In this document: positions 1 through 7,900 of the stretch, piece after piece
Numbering within the stretch: the stretch's first letter is position 1
Layout of the letters: each line of letters opens with the position of its first letter
Source: JAWLFY01 sp041685355
GTDB lineage: Bacteria; Planctomycetota; Planctomycetia; Pirellulales; Pirellulaceae
Direction of reading: 5' to 3'
Assembly (NCBI GenBank): GCA_041685355.1
Contig: JAWLFY010000098.1
Location: 1 to 19,202, forward strand
Length of the DNA: 19,202 bases
Position numbers and translations under genes: made by a program
The notes under the pieces: model-generated
The model's database searches: none
Told to the model about the DNA's origin: nothing
Seen by the model: only the letters and a program-made list of their open reading frames with translations

Positions 1-81
1 GATCAGCATACTTCATTCAACATTCGGACATCGCAGCGATGCCTGAAAAAACCTCGCCGACGCCAGCCCGCAAGCCACTAA

Positions 82-819
82 AATCGCGGAAGAGCCCACA
101 CGTATCGCGACATCGTCACGATCGCGGACCACCTGCATTACTTAGGGGCGACCCCGCATAGCGGGAATAGCAAGTCGGACGCCGTCGGGGGCGGGCACGC
201 ACACGCCGGTGCGATGATCTATTTGGGCGACGCTTGGCCCGACAAATACCGGGGGGCGCTACTGATGAACAACATCCACGGGCAACGGTTGAACGTCGAC
301 CGGCTTGAGCCGGAGGGGAGCGAGTACGTCGGAACCCACGCACCCGACAACACGGGGCGGCTGTTCAACGGGTCCGATTTGACAGGATGGTCCGGTTCGC
401 AATCGCTGTGGCGCGTCGAGGATGGAGAAATCATCGGACGGAGCGACGGGCTGCGACGAAACGAATGGTTGGTCAGCGACTTGGCCGCGGAAGACGTCCG
501 TTTGTCACTTGAGGTGAAGCTGGTCGACAACGCCGGCAACAGCGGGGTCCAGTTCCGTAGCGAGGCGACCGATGATTCCGTCCGTGGCTATCAAGCCGAC
601 ATCGGTGCCGGATGGTGGGGCAAGCTGTGCGAGGAACATGGCCGCAAGCTGTTGTGGGACGAATCGGGTGAGCGGCACCTCCGACCCGGCGAATGGAACC
701 GCTACGAAATCGAAGCTCGAGGGAGTCGAATTCGGACGTTCCTGAACGGGAACCTGTGCGTCGACTTGGACGACCCCGACGGAAACGCGATCAGGCTTCG
801 GACTTCCCAATCCGGATGA
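82..819 (+). pseudogene. Decayed PVC-type dehydrogenase / DUF1080 gene remnant
   Basis: The frame is open from just after a TAA at 79-81 to the stop at 817-819. From about position 97 it reads as the middle of a planctomycete membrane-bound dehydrogenase propeller, with IVTIADHLHYLG, GGGHAHAGAMIYLGD and MNNIHGQRLN. At about 345 (THAPD, then NTGRLFNGSDLTGW) it switches abruptly to a DUF1080 (3-keto-disaccharide hydrolase, concanavalin-like) domain, including NSGVQFRS, GYQADIGAGWWGKL and a C-terminal FLNGNLCVDLDDPDG. The signal peptide, first propeller blades, propeller end, haem domain and last DUF1080 strands are all missing. The coding similarity stops about where the antiparallel oxidoreductase gene ends (791), so a rearrangement breakpoint probably lies near 785-795. 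The ATG at 214 falls inside conserved sequence and is not a plausible start. A short expressed protein cannot be excluded, but a broken gene fits best. Confidence 0.65.
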
Positions 820-1816
820 CGACCTTGCCGAAATGTTTTCCTGACTTGAGGTATCGGTAGGCGTCTTGAGCCTCCTCCATCGGGAACACTTTATCGACGA
901 TCGGGTTCAGTCGAGCGGTGGTGATCGCGCGGTTCATCGCCTCGAACATTTCGCGGCTTCCGACGTAGATGCCTTGGATCGTGATCCGATTGAACAGCGC
1001 CGGCAGCGGGTTGACCGCGCCGTCGACACCGGTCAATACGCCGATCATGGAGACGCGTCCGCTGACCCGCGTCGACGCGAGTGATTTGGCGAGTGTCCCT
1101 GGGCCGCCGAGGTCGATCGCATGGTCGACGCCACGGCCGCCGGTGCGTTCCAGGACGACCTGGTCCCAGTCGGGTTCGGTGCGGTAGTTGATCGTTTCGT
1201 CCGCGCCGAGTTCGCGGGCGCGGGCGAGTTTTTCGTCGCTGCTGGAGGTGATGATCACGCGTGCCCCGTGCAGCTTGGCGAATTGCAACGCGAAGAGCGA
1301 AACGCCGCCGGTACCGAGAGTCAGGATCGTGTCCCCGGCACGCAGCCCGCCAAGGGTCACCAGGGCTTGCCACGCCGTGACCGCGGCACACGGCAGTGTC
1401 GCGGCCTGTTCGAAGCTGAGGTGGGACGGGATCGGGAGCAGAGCACGTTCGGAGAACACAACTTCTTCGGCCAACACGCCGTCGATCCCGCCGCCACGGG
1501 CGGTCAGCATCTGTCGCTCGGTCGCCTCGCCCGCTTCCCAATCCTCGAAGAAGCAATTCACCACCCGGTCACCGGGCCGGAACCGGGTGACTCGGTCGCC
1601 GACGGCGATCACCTCGCCGGCACCGTCGGAGAGCGGGATCACGGGACAGCGGTCGTTTCGCGGATAGCCGCCTCGGGTGACGATCAGGTCGCGAAAGTTG
1701 AGGCTGGCGGCACGCATCCGCACGAGCACCTCGCCGGCCGCCGGTTGCGGAGGATCGAGATCGAGCGTCTCGATCGCGTCGATCCCGCCGTCAGAAACAA
1801 TTTGCAGCGTTTTCAT
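791..1816 (-). CDS. MDR-family NAD(P)-dependent alcohol dehydrogenase / quinone oxidoreductase
   Basis: This is a medium-chain dehydrogenase/reductase of about 341 residues, the usual family length. The N-terminal GroES-like half has AASLNFRDLIVTRGGYP and IPLSDGAGEVIAVGDRVTRFRPGDRV. The Rossmann half has the dinucleotide loop LTLGTGGVSLFALQFAK, then ADETINYRTEPDW. NFRDL stands where zinc-binding family members carry a catalytic cysteine, so it resembles the zinc-free quinone oxidoreductase type. The substrate cannot be told from sequence. I place the start at MKTLQIVSDGG (ATG at 1816-1814), where family proteins begin and where GAAGAG lies a few bases upstream. An in-frame ATG at 1870 would add 18 residues made largely of the 16-bp duplication next to moaA. 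The gene lies downstream of moaA on the same strand, 66 bp away, so co-transcription is likely, but a functional link to molybdopterin is not evident. Confidence 0.88.
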   Translation of the reverse strand: MKTLQIVSDGGIDAIETLDLDPPQPAAGEVLVRMRAASLNFRDLIVTRGGYPRNDRCPVIPLSDGAGEVIAVGDRVTRFRPGDRVVNCFFEDWEAGEATERQMLTARGGGIDGVLAEEVVFSERALLPIPSHLSFEQAATLPCAAVTAWQALVTLGGLRAGDTILTLGTGGVSLFALQFAKLHGARVIITSSSDEKLARARELGADETINYRTEPDWDQVVLERTGGRGVDHAIDLGGPGTLAKSLASTRVSGRVSMIGVLTGVDGAVNPLPALFNRITIQGIYVGSREMFEAMNRAITTARLNPIVDKVFPMEEAQDAYRYLKSGKHFGKVVIRIGKSEA

Positions 1817-1867
1817 CGGAACTCTTCGGCCTCGTACTCGGTTGTGGGTCGGATCGCTTGGACGATT

Positions 1868-1899
1868 CATCCGCCGATCTGGTCATCCGCCGATCTGGT
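1868..1899. repeat. Perfect 16-bp tandem duplication across the moaA stop codon
   Basis: CATCCGCCGATCTGGT occurs twice back to back at 1868-1883 and 1884-1899. On the - strand the upstream copy encodes the last moaA codons (QIGG then TGA). The second copy follows the stop and creates the spare in-frame ATG at 1870 ahead of the oxidoreductase. The unit is not a multiple of three. Confidence 0.9.
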
Positions 1900-2872
1900 A
1901 CATCGCCCGTTGGGGCGGTCGGAAGTCGGCGGCGGCGATTCCGTGGGCGGCATGCTTGGCGGCGAGACAGTCGCGAACTTGAACGAGCACCCGTTCCGGA
2001 TCGACGCGGGCGCGAAGCATTTCGCGGACGTCCCACTCTTGTTGACCGAACAGACAATTCCGAAGTTTTCCGTCGGAGGTGAGCCGGAGTCGGTCGCACG
2101 CGTCACAGAACGGGCGGGTGACCGTGTCGATGAACCCCACGCGTCCGCCGCCGGGGAGAAGGTAATCGGTCGCTGGCTGGGACGGATCGGTGACCTCGGC
2201 CGGCTCGAGTCCGCCGAAGCGGTCGGCGAGGATCTCGCGGATCTCGTCACCCCGCACCATCCGACTCTCGGACCAACGGCGGTTGGCGTCGAGCGGCATG
2301 AATTCGATGAACCGGAGAGTGATGTCCCGTCCGGCGGCGAACTCGACCAACGCGATCACGTCGTCGAGGTTGACGTCGCGGAGCACCAAGCTGTTCAGCC
2401 GGACCGTGAGCGAGGGGGTGTCGGCCGCGGCGGCGATTCCGTCCAGCACGCGGTCGAGCCCTTCCCGTCGCGACATCGCGCGAAAGGTCTGCTCGGAGAG
2501 CGTGTCGAGGCTGATGTTGACCCGCCGTAGCCCCGCATCGACCAGCGCCGGGAGTTGATCCGCCAACAGCATCCCGTTGGTCGTCAATGCCACGTCGGCG
2601 ACACCCTCGGTGGTCGACAGCTTGGCCACCAATTGATCGAGCCCTGGACGGAGGAGCGGTTCGCCACCGGTGAGCCGGAGACGATTCAACCCCAGCGGGG
2701 CGACGATCCCGACGAAACGGGTGATCTCGTCGTACCGCAGGTGCTCGTCACGCGGGAGAAATCGATCGGCATGTTCCGGCATGCAGTATTGGCAACGGAT
2801 GTTGCACACATCCGTCACGCTGATCCGGAGCGAACGGTGGCGTCGGCCGAAGCGGTCGATCAAGTCCGACAT
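1883..2872 (-). CDS. moaA: GTP 3',8-cyclase MoaA (molybdenum cofactor biosynthesis)
   Basis: This radical-SAM enzyme converts GTP to 3',8-cyclo-7,8-dihydro-GTP, the first step of molybdopterin synthesis in the cytoplasm. The 329 residues match the usual length. The N-terminal CxxxCxxC motif (C23, C27, C30 in SVTDVCNIRCQYC) binds the SAM-cleaving 4Fe-4S cluster. TGGEPLLR follows at about 68-75, and the C-terminal cysteines C256, C259 and C273 (FCDACDRLRL, NCLFG) match the second cluster that holds GTP. The protein ends in the conserved Gly-Gly tail (QIGG) that reaches into the active site. The ATG at 2872 lies 3 bp after the moaE stop, so the two are almost certainly co-transcribed and possibly translationally coupled. 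A 16-bp duplication of the 3' end leaves the Gly-Gly tail intact. moaC is not in the window and must lie elsewhere. Confidence 0.97.
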   Translation of the reverse strand: MSDLIDRFGRRHRSLRISVTDVCNIRCQYCMPEHADRFLPRDEHLRYDEITRFVGIVAPLGLNRLRLTGGEPLLRPGLDQLVAKLSTTEGVADVALTTNGMLLADQLPALVDAGLRRVNISLDTLSEQTFRAMSRREGLDRVLDGIAAAADTPSLTVRLNSLVLRDVNLDDVIALVEFAAGRDITLRFIEFMPLDANRRWSESRMVRGDEIREILADRFGGLEPAEVTDPSQPATDYLLPGGGRVGFIDTVTRPFCDACDRLRLTSDGKLRNCLFGQQEWDVREMLRARVDPERVLVQVRDCLAAKHAAHGIAAADFRPPQRAMYQIGG

Positions 2873-2875
2873 CGT

Positions 2876-3454
2876 TTACCCCGTCTTCCGATCGCCCACG
2901 GCAGACCCCAGCGGGGCGTGTTCTTGAGGCGGGGCGTCGGCACATCGGCAACTTCCGGCATCGGGATGGATCCATTCCGGGCCCGACTGGACGTAGTGTT
3001 CCTGCTTCCAGATCGGGGCGTCGTGCTTCAGCGTATCGATCAGCCACTGTGCCGCCTCGAACGCCTCGCCGCGATGGGGGCAACTGACGGCGACGGCGAC
3101 GCTCGGTTCGGTGGGGTCGACCCGCCCGACACGGTGCAAGATCGCGACGCGGCGGACCGGCCAACGTTCGATGGCCGTTTCGGCCAATTGCGTCATTTGC
3201 GAAATCGCCATTTCGCGGTACGCCTCGTAGACGAGGTGCGACGTTTCACGCGGTTTGCCGGAGACTTCTGGATCGCCCGTTCGTGTGTCGGTCGTCCACC
3301 GCCGCGTCGTTCCGACAAACAGCACTTCGGCACCGCACGTCGGGTCGGTGACGTACTCAAGCACGCGAGCAACGTCGAGCGAGTCGTCCGTCAACTCGAT
3401 CAGCGAAGTTGCGCCGGTCGTCGCTTCGGGGGACGTTTCCGGAGGGACCTTCAA
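2876..3454 (-). CDS. moaE: Molybdopterin synthase catalytic subunit MoaE
   Basis: This is the large subunit of molybdopterin synthase, which moves sulfur from MoaD thiocarboxylate onto cyclic pyranopterin monophosphate. It has the MoaE pattern: GAEVLFVGTTR, HLVYEAYREMA, ILHRVGRV and TLKHDAPIWKQE. K143 and K150 correspond to the two active-site lysines of E. coli MoaE. At 192 residues it is longer than most homologues, with extra N-terminal residues and a Cys-containing C-terminal tail (SCRC) of unknown use. The start is TTG (3454-3452); GAGG at 3462-3465 sits 7 bases before it and supports that choice. It is the first gene of a moaE-moaA pair. The small subunit gene moaD is not visible nearby. 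Confidence 0.93.
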   Translation of the reverse strand: MKVPPETSPEATTGATSLIELTDDSLDVARVLEYVTDPTCGAEVLFVGTTRRWTTDTRTGDPEVSGKPRETSHLVYEAYREMAISQMTQLAETAIERWPVRRVAILHRVGRVDPTEPSVAVAVSCPHRGEAFEAAQWLIDTLKHDAPIWKQEHYVQSGPEWIHPDAGSCRCADAPPQEHAPLGSAVGDRKTG

Positions 3455-3460
3455 GTCGTT

Positions 3461-3465
3461 ACCTC
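3461..3465 (-). promoter_or_regulatory. Ribosome binding site of moaE
   Basis: On the - strand GAGGT lies 6 bases before the TTG codon at 3454. It decides the start of moaE, because no ATG or GTG is close by in that frame. Confidence 0.6.
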
Positions 3466-3531
3466 GTCAACGGGGATGCCATGCGTGTCACCTTGCATGC
3501 TAACGGAGGACCGATCGACGTCCCAGGTGCG

Positions 3532-3551
3532 GAACGGGAAACGCCCCGTTC
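3532..3551. other. Potential stem-loop between the transporter gene and moaE
   Basis: GAACGGG (3532-3538) and CCCGTTC (3545-3551) form a perfect 7-bp inverted repeat with a 6-base loop. No T-run follows on either strand, so it is not a clear intrinsic terminator. The right arm is the start of the neighbouring 16-bp tandem array, so several alternative pairings are possible. Confidence 0.4.
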
Positions 3552-3620
3552 TCGCGGCGTCCCGTTCTCGCGGCGTCCCGTTCTCGCGGCGTCCCGTTCT
3601 CGCATCGCCCCGTTCTGGGG
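3545..3620. repeat. 16-bp tandem repeat array, intergenic
   Basis: CCCGTTCTCGCGGCGT is repeated perfectly three times (3545-3560, 3561-3576, 3577-3592). A diverged copy (3593-3608) and a partial copy from 3609 follow. It occupies nearly half of the 166-bp gap between the transporter stop (3621) and the moaE start (3454). The other strand contains GAACGGGACGCC, a 12-base string also present in the large interspersed repeats at 11334-11744. Confidence 0.9.
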
Positions 3621-4922
3621 TCAGTACCCGGCGACGCGAGGGAACCGATCGAGGACCTCGCCGAACCGGCTCGCGACGAACTCGGCCCAATCGGCACCGT
3701 GTGCCCGGGCGACGATGAAGGCGACGAACGCGAGGTAAAGCAAAATCAACGTCAGGGCGGTCCCTCGTCGCATTTCGATCAACGTCGTCCCGTCACCCCG
3801 GGGGACACGTGGTCCGACGTAGTACGTGACGAATCCGCACAGCGTGATCACGAACAGCAACACGAGGATCTCGCCGGTCTGAGTCGCGGTTTCGACCGGG
3901 ATCTCGATGGCTCCCCAAAAAAACGTGTAGACCAGGATCGGCAGCCCGAGGGCGAAGCAGATGTCAAAGATGTTGCTGCCGAGGGCGTTCGCGACCGCGT
4001 CGTCGTAGTCGCCGCCTCGGGCATCGCGGACCGAGATCACCGTATCGGGTACACTCGTCGCCATCGACGCGAAGATCACGGCGACGAACATCGATGGCAT
4101 CCCGATCCCCTGGAACTCGAGACCGAACAAATCGTACGCGGCATGACGTCCGTTCCCCGGTCCCGTCCCGAGCCACTGGCAGGCGTGCACCAGCACCCAA
4201 CACGCCGCCCCGATCATCGAGGTCGACGCGACCAACAGCGGCCACGGGTTCCAGGTCTCGTCACGCATTTGTTCGCGGTGCCGCGACCCCACCAACCACC
4301 GTTCCAGATCGAGCAGCGGGCCGCCCGATGCCCAGTACACCGATCCCCCGATGATGCCCCCGTCGGCGCGGCCGCCGATTTCGGGATGTCCCATGTCGCC
4401 GCGTGGTTGATCACCGGCGGTCTCGCCGGACGGTCCCATCGACAGCAACATCCATCCGAAATAGACGACGTACATCGAAAGCAGTACCAAGCCTTGCCAC
4501 CAATCCAACCGGCTGCCGCTGACGAGCCCGATCAGCACGACTTCACAGGCGAGCAGCATCAGGCCGTCGCGGAGGATCACCTTGGAGGAGACGCGAATCG
4601 ATGTTACGCGGGATCCCGCCACGACCGATCCGACGACGGTCAAGATGCAAGCCGCCGGAATGATCATCCCGTTGAAAAGGGCGCTCCCGGCGGTTGTCCC
4701 CAAGCCGACCGCGAACCCTTCTTCGTCGGCCAACACCAGCAACGCGATCAACGTCGTCATCAGCTCCGGGATGGAACTCGAGATCGCATTGATCGTCCCG
4801 CCACGGACTCCATCGGAGAGGTTTCGCCCGAGGTACTTGGACGCGACTTCGAACCCGTCGCATGCCCGCCATATCACCACGCATGCCATCACGATCAAGA
4901 CAGACGGCAGGGCGATCCCCAT
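3621..4922 (-). CDS. Sodium/calcium exchanger family (CaCA) membrane protein
   Basis: This 433-residue inner-membrane protein has two inverted Na/Ca exchanger (pfam01699-type) halves of several hydrophobic segments each. The alpha-1 repeat is at about 41-85 (GGTINAISSSIPELMTTL with E53, then GTTAGSALFNG). The alpha-2 repeat is at about 285-320 (SMATSVPDTVISV, then VANALGSNIFD). These repeats line the ion site in the family. Alpha-2 has Asp where Glu is usual (SVPD), a conservative change. A hydrophilic loop of about 60 residues (163-225) separates the halves. The likely role is cation/sodium antiport, but the ion cannot be fixed from sequence. The ATG at 4922 is 73 bp after the stop of the upstream dehydrogenase gene on the same strand. 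Nothing ties it functionally to moaE downstream. Confidence 0.87.
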   Translation of the reverse strand: MGIALPSVLIVMACVVIWRACDGFEVASKYLGRNLSDGVRGGTINAISSSIPELMTTLIALLVLADEEGFAVGLGTTAGSALFNGMIIPAACILTVVGSVVAGSRVTSIRVSSKVILRDGLMLLACEVVLIGLVSGSRLDWWQGLVLLSMYVVYFGWMLLSMGPSGETAGDQPRGDMGHPEIGGRADGGIIGGSVYWASGGPLLDLERWLVGSRHREQMRDETWNPWPLLVASTSMIGAACWVLVHACQWLGTGPGNGRHAAYDLFGLEFQGIGMPSMFVAVIFASMATSVPDTVISVRDARGGDYDDAVANALGSNIFDICFALGLPILVYTFFWGAIEIPVETATQTGEILVLLFVITLCGFVTYYVGPRVPRGDGTTLIEMRRGTALTLILLYLAFVAFIVARAHGADWAEFVASRFGEVLDRFPRVAGY

Positions 4923-4995
4923 GGTGCGTCTCGTTCGGTTCGCGGGCGTTGTCGGAATGCGATCGCACCGAGTGTCGCGCTCGAAGACGCGACCG

Positions 4996-7900
4996 TCAAT
5001 CGACGACCGGGAGCGGCACTTGGCTGGGGGAGGTCAGATACGCGATCAAGTTCCGGATCTGGTCCGGGGTCAAATTGTCGAGCAACCCTTCCGGCATCGG
5101 CGACTTCTCGGTGACCCGCTCTTCCGCGATCTCGCGACGGTCAAGCGTGACCGATTCGGTGGCCGTGTGCAGCGTCAACGTGCGGTCGGTGCGGGCGGTG
5201 ACCAACCCGCTGAGCACACGGCCATCCTCGGTGACGACAAGTGTCATGCGGTAATCCTTGTCGACCACGGCACTCGGATCGACGACGTTGCCGAGCAGAT
5301 AATCGAGGTTTCCGCGATCTCCGCCCGTCAAGTCGGGGCCGATCTCACCCCCTTGGCCGTACAGCCGGTGACAGTTCTGACACGCCTCGACGAACGTCGC
5401 CCGCCCGGCGGTGCGGTCCGCTTCGGCGAGCCGCTCGGGGGTCAACTCCGTTCGGAGCGTCTCGATCGCCCGCCGCTTTTCTTCGGGGGATTCACGGACC
5501 TCGCCCCAGACCTCCGTCACCGTATCGCGCAGCTTCGGCTCCCCGAGGCTGTGGATTTGCCGGACCTGGAACGCGGAAAGTGCCTCGCGAGGGATTTTTC
5601 CGTCACGGATCGCTTCGAGCAAGACCGACGCGAACGAAACCCGTGACGCAAGGATCGACACGATCTTCGGCCGCTGGGGGGCACGGAAATTTCGATAGCG
5701 GGCGACCAACATCCGCGCGACCTCTGGGTCGTCGATTGAAGCAAGCCCTTGTGCCGCGGTCACGTTCAATCGGGCGTCACGGAGGAGCGGTTCGCAGATC
5801 TCGCGCAATTCCGGTGGACGGCCGGCGATCAACGCCTTGAGCGCCGACAACCGGAGGGTCGCGGGGAGGTCGGCGTCGCCGACGATCCGCTTGACCTCCT
5901 CCAGCGACCTGCCATCGCCGAACACGACGCTCAACTCCCGCACGATCGGGGCCGCCGCTTGGTCGTTCTCGGTCGCCGAGACGACATCGTCCCAGCCATT
6001 TGGCTTCTCGGCTCGCCGCCATCCCTCAAGCGCCTCGGCCAGACCGCGGAGGACGTCCAGACGCCACGCCGTGTCGGTGGTCGTCGCGACCTCAGCGAGG
6101 AGCCTCTGCAGCGGTTGCGGCCGCGATTCGATCTCTTCCCCCAAACGGCGTGCGATCAGCCGACGGGTCGTCGGCAACCGGCACCGTTTCGCGACCGGCA
6201 CCAAGTCGTTCGGGTCTCGGTCGGCGGCCGGCATCAAGCCGTACCAAATCATCAGCGGAAGGTTGTGATCGTCCGCATCGTCTTCGTGGGCGACCAATGC
6301 CTCCGCAAGCGCTCCCCTTCGTGACACCGGTAACCGCTGGAGCGTCGAGGCGAGCGTCAGCCGGACGAGCGAGGACGGGTCCGATTCCGCAAGCCGAGTC
6401 AACTCGGGAAGCAACGCTTTCGCCTCCGCGTCGACTGGCGCGTCCGCGACTGGGGTGTCCGCGACTGGGGTGTCCGCGACTGGGGTGTCCGCGACTGGGG
6501 CGTTCGACCCTTGGCCGGTCTCGGCCGCGTCGACCGAGCCACCGCCGGTGGGCCCATAGCAATCGTCGAGCGGCCAAGATTCGGTCAACAGCCGGATGGC
6601 CCAAACCCGGACATGTTCGTCCGTGTGCTTGAGTAGCTCGCGGAGCGATCGGGCGTCGGTGCCGCCCGCCAAGTGCGCCGTTAACAGCGATGCGACCGCC
6701 TCGGCCGAACCGACCTCGGCGTCACGGAGTCGCCCCGCGGCGATCTCCGCGGCGATTGACAACTCCCGGTGAGCGGCCCGATCGACGTCGGCCGATCGCA
6801 ACCGTTCCGCCAGGACCAATCGTGCCCGGCGGGCGTACCAAGCGTTCGGATGGGTTTGCAGCCGCACCAACGTCTCGGCGTCGGCGTCGTGCAGATCGGA
6901 CAACGCGGCAAGCGACGCGTCCCACTCCCCGAGTCCGAACCCGTTGGCGCGTGGGGTGGTGTCAATCTCAGTGCCAGTGCCAGTGTCAGCGTCAGTGCCA
7001 GTGTCAGTGCCAGTGCCAGTGTCAGTGTCAGTGCCAGTGTCAGTGCCAGTTTCGCCAGCGACCTCCGGCGAAGCTTCGTCGCCCGACGAAGCGTTCTTCT
7101 CACGCGTCCCCCTTTCCCGAAGCGACGCATTTTCCGGCGGCGCGGACGCGGCGGCGACCCGGTAGACGCGACCGCTGCGGCGGTGCACCCCGGTATGTTC
7201 GTGACATTCTCCGGTGTCGCTCCAATCGAGCACGTAAACGGCACCGTCGGGGCCGGACGTCAGGTCCATCCCGCGGAACCACGGGTCGGCGGCGACCAGC
7301 ACGTCTTGGGCATGAGTCGCGACGTAACCGCTCCCGTGCCGCCGCAGCACTTCTTGGTTCGCCCGCCGGCCGTGCAAGTTCAAAGTCAACGCGCGGCCGC
7401 GAAACGATTCTGGCCAATTGTCCCCTTGATAGATCATCAATCCACAATGCGCGTGCCCGCCCCCGAAGTCGTTCGCGGCGCCGTCGCGAGATTCGGTCCA
7501 GCTCTTGCCGGTGTCGAAGTGCCAATGGTCCGCGTGGAAGTCGATCAGCTCGTAGGTATGCCCGTTGGGGTCGAGCGTGAACGGGCGGGTAAAATGGGCC
7601 CCGGGGATCGCATGCCAAAAATGCCCGTTGACGGTGTTGGTGAAGAAGAGCTCGCCGACTTCGTTCCAATCATGTCCCCAGGGGTTGGTCGTCCCGCTCG
7701 TCAACGCCTCGAACCGGCCAGAGATCGGGTGATAACGCCACATGCCTCCTTCGATCGCCACCCGCGCCCGGTCCGGCGTTCCGGGAGGTCCGACGCGGCC
7801 GGGGCACGAACCGCCACAGCGACCGTAGAGCCAACCGTCGGGTCCGAACCGCACGCCGTTGGCGAAGTTATGATAGTTCTGTTCGGCGACTTCGAAACCG

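Noticed and set aside
1121..2530. A 469-codon open frame on the + strand opposite the oxidoreductase and moaA
   Set aside because: It is antisense to two clearly recognisable genes and has no domain of its own. Long antisense frames are expected in GC-rich coding DNA.
3699..5114. A 471-codon + strand frame opposite the transporter gene
   Set aside because: Its translation is low-complexity Arg/Asp/His/Gln-rich sequence with no family match, while the opposite strand encodes a clear exchanger.
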